Source of the DNA: Clostridiales bacterium
Lineage (GTDB): Bacteria; Bacillota_A; Clostridia; Oscillospirales; Oscillospiraceae
Assembly (NCBI GenBank): GCA_022777455.1
Contig: JALFGI010000058.1
Span: 1-9,971, forward strand
Direction: 5' to 3'
Length of the DNA stretch: 9,971 nt
Below are positions 1-6,504 of the stretch, one piece after another. Position 1 is the first letter of the stretch, and the number at the start of each line of letters is the position of its first letter. The notes beneath the pieces were generated by a model. It was not told where the DNA came from and made no database searches. It saw nothing but the letters and a program-made list of their open reading frames with translations. A program made the position numbers and the translations under genes.

Positions 1-139
1 ATGGGGGAGCTGGCTGCCCCGTAAGGGGCGCCCCTGAGAGGGCAACACGGCTGTGAATCTAAGGATGCTGTTGTCTTCCCTGCGGCACCCTCTCAGTCAG
101 CCTGACGGCTGCCAGCTCTCCCAAAGGGAGAGCCAAGGG
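1..139. repeat. Dispersed intergenic repeat, copy 1 (left end outside window)
   Basis: This is a non-coding repeat related to the copy at 2296-2511. The right arm (about 87-139) is virtually identical between the copies over some 50 bases, and the left arm (1-48) is closely similar. The centre (about 49-86) is unrelated in sequence. Each arm folds on itself: GCTCTCCC/GGGAGAGC around AAA at 115-133, and CAGCC/GGCTG around TGAC at 99-112. The arms are also complementary to each other. It lies just downstream of the response regulator stop codon, so it would form the 3' end of that transcript. No ORF of its own is evident. It could be a MITE-like element or a REP/BIME-like intergenic element. 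Confidence 0.8.
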
Positions 140-183
140 CGCTAAACAACAATTTGTCTGATTGCGGGGTACAAACCCTGGAT

Positions 184-1593
184 TTATTCCGTAAATATCA
201 TCTGATTCCCCAAAGACTGCTCCTGGCGGTACTGCTTCGGGGTGACGCCGGTTACCTTCTTGAAGGTCTTGAGGAAATAGAAATAGTCGTTAAAGCCCAG
301 GACATTGCTGATTTCTCCGATGGACAGATCGCCGGACAGCAGCAGATTCTTGGCCCGGTCGATGCGCAGCTCGGTGATGTACTGGGTGTAGGGCTTGCCG
401 GTTTCCCGCTTGAACACCTGACCCAGGTAGTTCGCAGTCATGTTCATTTCCTTGGCCAACTGCTGCAGGGAGCAATCCTCCGTCAAATGCAGATCGATGT
501 ATTTGATCATATAGAGGAATGCGGTATTGCTGAGCTTTGCGGGAGCAGCCTCGCCGGGACCATCCTGAAGGCGGCCGCAGATGATGTCAATCATCCTGGG
601 GAAACTTTGGAAACGGAACACCATTTGCTCCGGGCTGTACAAATCGTCCACCGCCACAATGGGGCCGTAGACCTCGCTGGCGGCCAGCGCCCCATAGAGA
701 TTCCACACCGCGCTCAGGCTGAACTGCTCCGGCGGGAGATTTTTCAGCTGCCGGAGCAGCTGGATGAGCAGGCTGGTATCCCGGTCCGCAATCGCCTTTT
801 CCAGCTCCCGGGAAAGGGGAATTTGTTTTGGCGCATTGACCCGGGTGGTGATTCTCCTTCCGCTGTCAAAAAAGTACTGAAATACCCCGTTGTTCAGCTT
901 CTTGATGATGGCGCCCATGGAGGCAATGGGCACTGCCTCCGGGCAGTAAATCAGGCATTTGCAGCGGCTGCGCTCAAAATTCCGGGAAAAGAGGGCAACG
1001 TCAATGGGATTGGCGCAGAGGTACCCGAACCGGCGGTGGCCCATCTGGAACGCCAGCACGTTCTGGCCGGTCTGCACCACCGGGGACTTGCTGGAGGACA
1101 CCGCCAGGTAATAGCTTTCACCGGTGAAATTGTGGGTTTTCAGCTGCCGCCGGACCTCATCGGCATCGCCCTGGTGCATTGCATCCAGGAGGTCATCGAA
1201 ATTGGAGCTGCGGGAGTAGTGACCCAGCCGGTGGACGGCCAATTGGAGATACCGGGTCAGCTCCGAATATTCAATGGGCTTCAGGCAGTAGCCGATGACA
1301 CCGTAGGACAGTGCCTTCTGGGCATAGGAAAATTCCGCGAAGCCGCTGACGATGATGGTCTGGATATTACGGTTCAGCTGAAAAATGCGCTGGCACAGGG
1401 AAAGGCCGTCCATATCCGCCATGCGGATGTCCGTGATGACGATATCCACCGGATTGGCGTGGATGTATTGCAGCGCCTGCATCCCGCTCATGGCCACGGC
1501 AGCCACGTGCAGCCCCAGGCTCTGCCAATCGATGCCGTGCTGCATGGAGTCGGTGACGGCGATTTCATCATCCACCAAAAGCACCTGAAGCAT
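184..1593 (-). CDS. yesN: YesN-type response regulator, receiver plus AraC HTH
   Basis: This is a two-component response regulator of 469 aa that should bind DNA when phosphorylated by its partner kinase. The receiver domain (about 1-120) has the acidic pair D8-D9, phosphoacceptor D55 in VITDIRM, S83 in the IIVSG strand, and the conserved K105-P106. A poorly conserved linker (about 125-360) is typical of this subfamily and explains the length. The C-terminal AraC/XylS domain (about 365-456) contains two helix-turn-helices, near 375-395 (SLQQLAKEMNMTANYLGQVF) and 424-445 (SIGEISNVLGFNDYFYFLKT). The ATG is preceded by a GAGG at 1603-1606 with 9-nt spacing. All key residues are intact. Its kinase is almost certainly the YesM-like protein at 2551-4281, on the same strand but separated by the inverted yesL-like gene. 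By family analogy it would activate the transporter operon starting at 4552. The symbol is given at family level. Confidence 0.93.
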   Translation of the reverse strand: MLQVLLVDDEIAVTDSMQHGIDWQSLGLHVAAVAMSGMQALQYIHANPVDIVITDIRMADMDGLSLCQRIFQLNRNIQTIIVSGFAEFSYAQKALSYGVIGYCLKPIEYSELTRYLQLAVHRLGHYSRSSNFDDLLDAMHQGDADEVRRQLKTHNFTGESYYLAVSSSKSPVVQTGQNVLAFQMGHRRFGYLCANPIDVALFSRNFERSRCKCLIYCPEAVPIASMGAIIKKLNNGVFQYFFDSGRRITTRVNAPKQIPLSRELEKAIADRDTSLLIQLLRQLKNLPPEQFSLSAVWNLYGALAASEVYGPIVAVDDLYSPEQMVFRFQSFPRMIDIICGRLQDGPGEAAPAKLSNTAFLYMIKYIDLHLTEDCSLQQLAKEMNMTANYLGQVFKRETGKPYTQYITELRIDRAKNLLLSGDLSIGEISNVLGFNDYFYFLKTFKKVTGVTPKQYRQEQSLGNQMIFTE

Positions 1594-1654
1594 GAAAAAA
1601 CGCCTCGCTTTCTGAAATCTTTTGTGATAAACTGGGGTTGGATGGAGGGATACG
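1594..1654. promoter_or_regulatory. Short divergent intergenic region between yesN-like and yesL-like genes
   Basis: These 61 bp must contain the 5' ends of both divergent genes unless their promoters lie inside the neighbouring coding sequence. Two Shine-Dalgarno sites are visible: GGAGGG at 1644-1649 for the plus-strand gene (5-nt spacing) and GAGG on the minus strand (1603-1606). A GATAAA at 1626-1631 is a weak plus-strand -10 candidate, but I see no matching -35. No convincing minus-strand promoter is visible. Confidence 0.3.
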
Positions 1655-2281
1655 ATGAAGAGCTTGTTTCATCCTGATGGGCCGGCGGTTCGCTTCCTTG
1701 GCCGGATCGCGGAACTGATGGCCCTGAATATCTGCTTCCTGCTGTGCTGTCTGCCGGTGGTTACCATCGGCGCTTCTGTGACGGCGCTGTATGGAAGCCT
1801 GTTTGCCCGGGATGACCAGGGCGCCGTCCGGCGGTTTTTCCGGCAGTTTCGCGGCAATTTCCGGCAGGGGACGGTACTTGGGCTGATCCTGGGCGCCATC
1901 GGCCTGGTGCTCATCATGGATTTTCAGCTGCTCAGCCAATTGGAGGGGAGCTTTGCCCTGGTCAAATACCTGGTGTATCTGGCGGCCCTGTGCTGGGCGG
2001 GGGTCAGCAGCTTTGCCTTTGGCCTTGCTGCCCGGTTCCGCGACGGTCTGGGCAGAATCCTGAAAAACGCGCTGCTGCTGACCGTGTCCATGCTGCCCAG
2101 AACGGTTCTCATGGTACTCATCGACGCCGCCCCCGCGCTGCTCCTGCTGGTTGCGCCGGAGCTTTTTGGCCGGAGCTTTATTGCCTGGCTGCTGGTTGGC
2201 TTCGCGGCGTGTGCACAGGCAAAGGTGTGGGTACTGCGGGATGTGTTCGCCGCCCTCCCGGAGAAAGAGGAAACAGCTTGA
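1655..2281 (+). CDS. yesL: DUF624 (YesL-like) integral membrane protein
   Basis: A 208-aa hydrophobic protein of the DUF624 family, whose B. subtilis member YesL is encoded beside the yesMN two-component genes. The N-terminus shows the family pattern: a short soluble head, then an aromatic- and Cys-rich membrane segment (NICFLLCCLPVVTIGAS, about 25-41). Further segments lie at about 72-92, 101-125, 137-170 and 175-195. The basic loop near 58-71 (VRRFFRQFRGNFRQG) probably faces the cytoplasm. The biochemical role of the family is unknown; members repeatedly neighbour CUT1 sugar transporters and YesMN-type regulators, which suggests an accessory role in sugar sensing or uptake. The start is supported by GGAGGG with 5-nt spacing. 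It is transcribed away from the response regulator and towards the kinase, and its transcript should run through the repeat at 2296-2511 to the terminator at 2527-2552. Confidence 0.85.
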   Translation: MKSLFHPDGPAVRFLGRIAELMALNICFLLCCLPVVTIGASVTALYGSLFARDDQGAVRRFFRQFRGNFRQGTVLGLILGAIGLVLIMDFQLLSQLEGSFALVKYLVYLAALCWAGVSSFAFGLAARFRDGLGRILKNALLLTVSMLPRTVLMVLIDAAPALLLLVAPELFGRSFIAWLLVGFAACAQAKVWVLRDVFAALPEKEETA

Positions 2282-2295
2282 CGCAGAATAGCCAT

Positions 2296-2511
2296 AAATT
2301 GTAATTCGGCGGGCAGAATTGCCGCACCCCTTGGCTCCCCCTATGGGGGAGCTGGCTGCCCCGTTAGGGGCAGACTGAGAGGGCAACACGCAGCATATTA
2401 AGACGGTATTTCCTTCTCTACGGTAACCCTCTCAGTCAGCCTGACGGCTGCCAGCTCTCCCAAAGGGAGAGCCAAGGGGTGCTGCCGTATCTGCCCGCCA
2501 AATTACAATTT
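2296..2511. repeat. Nested-hairpin inverted repeat element, copy 2 (complete)
   Basis: This 216-bp element is bounded by 20-nt terminal inverted repeats with one mismatch: 2296-2315 (AAATTGTAATT then GGCGGGCA) against 2492-2511. Inside lies a second perfect 14-nt pair (2324-2337 GCACCCCTTGGCTC against 2469-2482). Each inner arm folds into small hairpins: CTCCCCC-TAT-GGGGGAG (2335-2351), TGCCCC-GTTA-GGGGCA (2357-2372), CAGCC-TGAC-GGCTG (2437-2450) and GCTCTCCC-AAA-GGGAGAGC (2454-2472). The arms also pair with each other (GACTGAGAGGG 2373-2383 with 2428-2438). The centre (about 2390-2425) differs from copy 1. It lies between convergent genes and so occupies both 3' regions. I see no target-site duplication and no coding capacity. 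The structure suits a MITE-like element, a BIME-like repeat or a structured RNA end. Confidence 0.85.
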
Positions 2512-2526
2512 GTTTGCAATACATAT

Positions 2527-2552
2527 CAGGGGGCATCTGCCCCTGTTTTTTT
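2527..2552 (+). terminator. Rho-independent terminator for the yesL-like transcript
   Basis: A 6-bp stem CAGGGG/CCCCTG (2527-2532 and 2540-2545) with a 7-nt loop is followed by seven T residues (2546-2552). The T-tract runs into the stop codon of the convergent kinase gene. On the minus strand the hairpin is not followed by a U-tract, so it should act mainly on plus-strand transcription. Confidence 0.75.
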
Positions 2553-4281
2553 ATGCCTTTTCGGGGCCGGTGGTGGGAAGCTCCAGGCAGATGCAGGTGC
2601 CATCGTCGGGGCTGCTTTCGATGCGGAACACACCGGCGCCGCCGTACTGGAGCCGCAGCCGTTCGCTGACATTGGACAATCCGATGGAATTGCGGTCAGG
2701 CGGTGGGGATTGCAGCAGCTTTTCCAGCTCGGCCAGCTTCTCCGGCGTGATGCCGATGCCGCTGTCCCGGACGGAGATGGTCAGCTTCTCCCCCTGCACC
2801 GAAGCGCCCACGAACAGGATGCCGCCGCCACCCGCGGGCTCCAGACCGTGAATGATGGCATTCTCCACCAGAGGCTGCAAAATCATCTTTGGAATGGGAA
2901 TCCGCTCTGCCTCGGCGGAAATGTTATACAGCACGGTGATTTTTCCGTTAAACCGCTCCTGCTGAATGGTCATATAGGCTTTGACGTGCTCCATTTCCTC
3001 CCGCAAGGTTACAACCGGGGAACCCTTCACCGCATACCGGTAGAATTTTCCCATGGCCGCAGTGATGGCCGACACCTGGTCGATTCGTCCGGCAGTGGCA
3101 TCCGCCCGAATCAGCTCCAGGGTATTATAGAGGAAATGGGGATTGATCTGACTGCGCAGGTTCCGAATTTCCATATCCTTGCGCAGAAGCTCTGCCTGGT
3201 GCAAATCATCCGATTTGCGCTGAACCTCCGCATTGAGGTCTGCGATGGAATTCAGGAGGTCCGCAAACTGCGCCTCAATGTCCTGAATCTCCGCGCATCC
3301 GGACTTCTTCGGAGGAAGCGCCGGCCCTGTGAGCAGCTTTCGGTCGGAGCGCAGCTGGGTCAGATACTGCCCAAATTCGCTCAGGGGACGAATCAGGGCT
3401 CTGCCCAGGTACAAATTGCCAATGAGACTGATGATAATGAGCAAAATCAGCGCGGCAAAGCTGGTCAGATACATGGTTCGCACCGGCTCCAGGGTGACGG
3501 AGGTATCCACAATGCTGTAGAGCGTGCAGTTCAGTCGGGGCAGGGGCAGCTCCTGGGTGACATGGCGGGAGGACCCTCCCTGGGTTAGAATTTGCTGCAG
3601 CTCGGCCAGGGTTTTATCCGAGGCGGGATTATCCAGCAGCATGGCGTTTCCGGCGCTGTCCGCCAGGACAATGGAAACGCCGGGCTGGCTGATGATGGGC
3701 AGGGACGCAATCAGCTCGTTGGGGTTCAGCGTGATGTAGACGCTGCCGATTCTGGAGCCTTTGGAATAATAATTGGAGGCAAAAATCAGATAGTGCTTTC
3801 CGGCCAGGGTTCCTCTGGGAGAGAACAGGCCCAGGGTCTGGATTCTGCGGCTGTCGGGCATCCGGCTGTCCATCTCCTCCAGCTGGGAATTCAGGAAAAT
3901 GGAGGAATAGCGGGTATATTTGCTGCTCAGGGAAATGGCGGCCCCGTTTGGCAGATTGGATTTGGAGGAAACGGTGTCCCGGAAATCATCCACCAGTGTC
4001 GGGAGGATTTCGCTGTAGCTTTCCGCCTCCATCACCGCCCGGAAGGTGGCGTCATAATTCAGCAGGGAAAACTGGGTGGCAATCTGCTCCGCCGCCTGGT
4101 AAAAGGAGGTCTGCAAAACCTCGTTGTTTTTCTGGGCATACAGCAGGGTATAGCTCATCAGCGACTCCTGAGACTGCTTCAAATGGGAAAAGCTCAGCAC
4201 CGCCGTGATGAGAAACAGCAGCGGAAAATACAGCCGGAACACCCGCTGCACCCGATGGGGTTTCCGGAATAATCGCGCCAT
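2551..4281 (-). CDS. yesM: YesM-type sensor histidine kinase
   Basis: A membrane histidine kinase of 576 aa that should phosphorylate the YesN-like regulator. Domains in order: TM1 (about 14-33), an extracellular sensor region of roughly 235 residues, TM2 (about 271-292, rich in Leu/Ile), a HAMP-like linker with coiled coil (about 293-370), the His_kinase domain with phospho-acceptor H382 in QINPHFLYN, and the HATPase with N-box N474 (LVENAIIHG), G1 box D506 (RDSGIGI) and a following SIGLSNV G2 box. All catalytic motifs are intact. An in-frame GTG at 4290-4288 could start the gene 3 codons earlier, but it lies inside a good Shine-Dalgarno sequence (AGGCGGTG) six bases upstream of the ATG at 4281, which I prefer. 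The gene is divergent from the transporter operon and convergent with the yesL-like gene. The ligand is unknown. Confidence 0.93.
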   Translation of the reverse strand: MARLFRKPHRVQRVFRLYFPLLFLITAVLSFSHLKQSQESLMSYTLLYAQKNNEVLQTSFYQAAEQIATQFSLLNYDATFRAVMEAESYSEILPTLVDDFRDTVSSKSNLPNGAAISLSSKYTRYSSIFLNSQLEEMDSRMPDSRRIQTLGLFSPRGTLAGKHYLIFASNYYSKGSRIGSVYITLNPNELIASLPIISQPGVSIVLADSAGNAMLLDNPASDKTLAELQQILTQGGSSRHVTQELPLPRLNCTLYSIVDTSVTLEPVRTMYLTSFAALILLIIISLIGNLYLGRALIRPLSEFGQYLTQLRSDRKLLTGPALPPKKSGCAEIQDIEAQFADLLNSIADLNAEVQRKSDDLHQAELLRKDMEIRNLRSQINPHFLYNTLELIRADATAGRIDQVSAITAAMGKFYRYAVKGSPVVTLREEMEHVKAYMTIQQERFNGKITVLYNISAEAERIPIPKMILQPLVENAIIHGLEPAGGGGILFVGASVQGEKLTISVRDSGIGITPEKLAELEKLLQSPPPDRNSIGLSNVSERLRLQYGGAGVFRIESSPDDGTCICLELPTTGPEKA

Positions 4282-4314
4282 GAACTTCACCGCCTTTTTC
4301 TTTTCGCAGCAATC

Positions 4315-4343
4315 ATTTTACCAAATGAAACCCCGGGGCGCAA
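4315..4343 (-). promoter_or_regulatory. Promoter for the yesM-like kinase gene
   Basis: Read on the minus strand, an extended -10 element TGG-TAAAAT (TAAAAT at 4320-4315) lies 17 bp from a weak -35 TTGCGC (4343-4338). Transcription would begin near 4308, giving a leader of about 27 nt that contains the AGGCGGTG ribosome-binding site. Confidence 0.55.
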
Positions 4344-4455
4344 CAGGAAAATGTAAAAAACGCATAAAGAATCGATTTTTGCCCAGATGAAATATGGTCA
4401 AAACAACGATATATGGAAATAACAACAGAGCAGTGTTGAAAAAAACATGAAATAA

Positions 4456-4474
4456 TTGTGAATAAAGTGCACAA
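4456..4474. promoter_or_regulatory. Candidate operator: dyad TTGTG-N9-CACAA upstream of transporter promoter
   Basis: A 19-bp inverted repeat (TTGTG at 4456-4460, CACAA at 4470-4474) ends 6 bp before the -35 box at 4481. The nearly identical motif AAAAAACAT also occurs at 4440-4448 and 4473-4481, 33 bp apart, about three helical turns. Either could be the activator site of the AraC-type response regulator, which typically binds just upstream of the -35. The rest of 4344-4455 is AT-rich and has no other feature I can support; I found no good CcpA cre match. Position is the main argument, so this is tentative. Confidence 0.25.
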
Positions 4475-4480
4475 AAAACA

Positions 4481-4509
4481 TTGTTTCGCAGGCGGCAGCT
4501 TGGTATAAT
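4481..4509 (+). promoter_or_regulatory. Promoter of the transporter/hydrolase operon
   Basis: TTGTTT (4481-4486) and a perfect TATAAT (4504-4509) are separated by exactly 17 bp, with a TG extension (TGGTATAAT). Transcription should start near 4516, leaving a leader of about 36 nt before the ATG at 4552. The weak -35 combined with a strong extended -10 would suit activation by the adjacent two-component system. Confidence 0.75.
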
Positions 4510-4551
4510 TTTCCTAACACACAATGAGATCACGGAAAGGAGCAAGCTGCA

Positions 4552-5520
4552 ATGCAAAAAGCACCCGCCGCGGCCTCCCAGCGGCTGCCGAACCCCAAGC
4601 ACGGATGGGGGCACCAAATTCTCACCCGGCTGAAAAACGACTGGCTGCTGTATGTGCTGCTGCTGCCGGTGCTGGCATGGTATCTGGTCTTCTGTTACGC
4701 ACCCATGGGCGGCCTGGTTCTGGCATTTAAGAAGTACAGCGTCAAGCTGGGCATCTGGGGCAGCAAATGGGTGGGCCTGGCCAATTTTGAAAAGATGTTC
4801 CGGGACAAGCAGCTGATGCGCGCCCTGCGCAACACCGTCATCTTCGGCCTGGGCGGCATCGCCATCTCCATGCCCTGTGAGATCGGCCTGGCCCTGATGC
4901 TCAACGAGCTTCGGATGAAGAAGGTCAAAAAGCTGGTTCAGACCACCGTCACCTTCCCTCATTTCATTTCCTGGGTTGTCCTTTCGGGCATCCTCATTAA
5001 CCTGTTCTCATCCACCGGCGTGTTCAGCTATATCGCCCAGGCGCTGGGCCTGACCTACCGCAACCCCCTGACCACCACCTCGGGCTACCGGTGGTTCGTG
5101 TGGATCAGCGCCGTGTGGAAGGAGGTGGGCTGGGGTTCCATCATCTACCTTGCCGCCATCACAGGCATCAACCCGGATATGTATGAGGCCGCAGACCTGG
5201 ACGGTGCGACCAGACTCCAGCAGATGCTCCATGTGACTCTCCCGGCCATCCGGGGCACCATCTGCATCATGCTGATTCTGGCGGTGGGGCAGCTGCTGAC
5301 CAACGGCCGGTTCGATCAGATTTTCAACACCTATTCCTCCCCGGTTTATTCCGTGGCCGATACCATGGACACCTACATTTTCCGGGAATCCTTCACTACC
5401 GGCGGTATGAACTTCGGCTATTCCACCGCCATCGGCGTGGTCAAATCCGTGTTCGGCCTGATTATGATCGTCACCGCCAACAAGATTGTCACCGCCACCG
5501 GCGAGCAGGGCCTGCTGTAA
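4552..5520 (+). CDS. lplB: CUT1 sugar ABC transporter permease, LplB family
   Basis: First of the two membrane subunits of a carbohydrate importer, 322 aa. After a basic, Pro-rich cytoplasmic N-terminus (1-27) comes TM1 (about 30-52, LLYVLLLPVLAWYLVFCYAPMGGLVLAF), followed by the segments of a typical six-helix permease. The cytoplasmic EAA loop is clear at E212 (EAADLDGATRLQQMLHVTLPAI); it docks onto the ATPase. The motif NPLTTTSGYRWFVWISAVWKEVGWG before the EAA loop is also typical of LplB proteins. AAAGGAG at 4536-4542 is spaced 9 nt from the ATG. The gene opens the operon, 10 bp ahead of the second permease. No ATPase gene is present in the window; LplB/YtcP systems in Firmicutes commonly use a shared MsmX-type ATPase encoded elsewhere. 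The name is at family level and the substrate is unknown. Confidence 0.93.
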   Translation: MQKAPAAASQRLPNPKHGWGHQILTRLKNDWLLYVLLLPVLAWYLVFCYAPMGGLVLAFKKYSVKLGIWGSKWVGLANFEKMFRDKQLMRALRNTVIFGLGGIAISMPCEIGLALMLNELRMKKVKKLVQTTVTFPHFISWVVLSGILINLFSSTGVFSYIAQALGLTYRNPLTTTSGYRWFVWISAVWKEVGWGSIIYLAAITGINPDMYEAADLDGATRLQQMLHVTLPAIRGTICIMLILAVGQLLTNGRFDQIFNTYSSPVYSVADTMDTYIFRESFTTGGMNFGYSTAIGVVKSVFGLIMIVTANKIVTATGEQGLL

Positions 5521-5530
5521 GGAGGACGCT

Positions 5531-6427
5531 ATGGCAAAACGAGTGAAAAAATACCGGGTCGGCCAGCGCAGTACCCTGGACATCGTCATCGCGGTGATTC
5601 TGGGCTTCATGACCCTGGCAGCGGTATTCCCCTTCTACCAGGTGGTGCTGCTCAGCTTCGCGGACATGGCCAGCTACGCCAAGCATCCGCTATATCTGCT
5701 GCCCTACTGCTTTGACCTCACCGGGTACAAGACCATCTTTGAAGACCCCATGTTCTTCACCTCCCTGGGCGTGACGCTGTTCATCACCCTGGTTGGCACG
5801 TCGCTGAATATGTTCCTTTCGGTGATGGGCGCTTATGTGCTGTCCCGGAAGTATCTGATGGGCAGAAAAGTGATTCTGAATCTGATCATTTTCACCATGC
5901 TGTTCAACGGCGGACTGATCCCCACGTATCTCGTCATCAAGAATCTGAAGCTGGTGAACACGGTGTGGGCCATGATTCTTCCCTGCGGCATCAGTACCTA
6001 CTACCTGATCATCATGAAGAACTATTTCATGTCCCTGCCGGACAGCCTTCTGGAAGCGGCCCGGCTGGACGGCGCCAACGAGTGGAGCATTCTGACCCGG
6101 GTGGTACTTCCCATCTCCGTGCCGTTCATGGCTACCTTTATCCTGTTCTACGCGGTGGAGCGGTGGAATGAATGGTACCTGGCCAACCTGTACATCAACA
6201 AATCCGCCCTCTATCCCCTGCAAACCTATCTGCGCAACGTGCTCATCAGCATGAGCAACACCCTGAACGACATCGCCAAGCAGTTCATGCAGGGCCATGC
6301 CAAGGTCAATTCCACCGCCGTGCAGATGGCTACCATCGTGGTGGCCACGGTTCCCATCCTGTGCGTCTATCCCTTTGTGCAGCGGCACTTTGTCAAGGGC
6401 GTCATGGTGGGCGGCATCAAGGAATAA
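5531..6427 (+). CDS. ytcP: CUT1 sugar ABC transporter permease, YtcP/LplC family
   Basis: Second membrane subunit of the importer, 298 aa, pairing with the LplB-like protein to form the heterodimeric channel. The basic N-terminus (MAKRVKKYRVGQRS) leads into TM1 (about 16-41). The EAA loop begins at E175 (EAARLDGANEWSILTRVVLPIS). The NGGLIPTYLVIKNLKLVNTVWAMILP stretch and the C-terminal VQRHFVKGVMVGGIKE are hallmarks of this branch. The frame is open upstream to 5486, inside the previous gene, but the ATG at 5531 has GGAGGA at 5521-5526 immediately ahead of it and a sensible N-terminus, so I chose it. The 10-bp gap to the upstream stop implies co-transcription and coupled translation. Confidence 0.93.
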   Translation: MAKRVKKYRVGQRSTLDIVIAVILGFMTLAAVFPFYQVVLLSFADMASYAKHPLYLLPYCFDLTGYKTIFEDPMFFTSLGVTLFITLVGTSLNMFLSVMGAYVLSRKYLMGRKVILNLIIFTMLFNGGLIPTYLVIKNLKLVNTVWAMILPCGISTYYLIIMKNYFMSLPDSLLEAARLDGANEWSILTRVVLPISVPFMATFILFYAVERWNEWYLANLYINKSALYPLQTYLRNVLISMSNTLNDIAKQFMQGHAKVNSTAVQMATIVVATVPILCVYPFVQRHFVKGVMVGGIKE

Positions 6428-6434
6428 GGACCAT

Positions 6435-6450
6435 ACGCCGGTTTCGGCGT
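6435..6450 (+). other. Intercistronic hairpin upstream of the binding-protein gene
   Basis: ACGCCG-GTTT-CGGCGT forms a perfect 6-bp stem with a tetraloop, 8 bp after the permease stop codon. It is not followed by a U-tract, so it is not a standard terminator; it may stabilise or define the processed end of the binding-protein mRNA. A perfect 12-bp palindrome TTTTCATGAAAA (6477-6488) lies between it and the ribosome-binding site GGAGG (6493-6497). I see no clear promoter in this 77-bp gap. Confidence 0.45.
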
Positions 6451-6504
6451 GAAAATATACGGTCACAATTCTAAATTTTTCATGAAAAGACTGGAGGAAC
6501 AACA

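Noticed and set aside
1..139. CRISPR-like repeat or tRNA-like structure
   Set aside because: The two copies are over 2 kb apart, with no regular spacers. The folds are simple nested hairpins without a cloverleaf or CCA end.
154..1677. 507-codon open frame on the plus strand opposite the response regulator
   Set aside because: It is a shadow of the minus-strand gene, which has receiver and AraC motifs. The plus frame has no recognisable domain and no ribosome-binding site, and it would overlap the yesL-like start.
2479..3588. 369-codon plus-strand frame opposite the kinase
   Set aside because: The minus strand encodes intact H, N and G boxes. The plus frame starts inside the repeat and lacks motifs.
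4411..4427. Possible CcpA catabolite-repression site (TGGAAATAACAACA)
   Set aside because: The central CG of the cre consensus is missing and a further conserved position mismatches.
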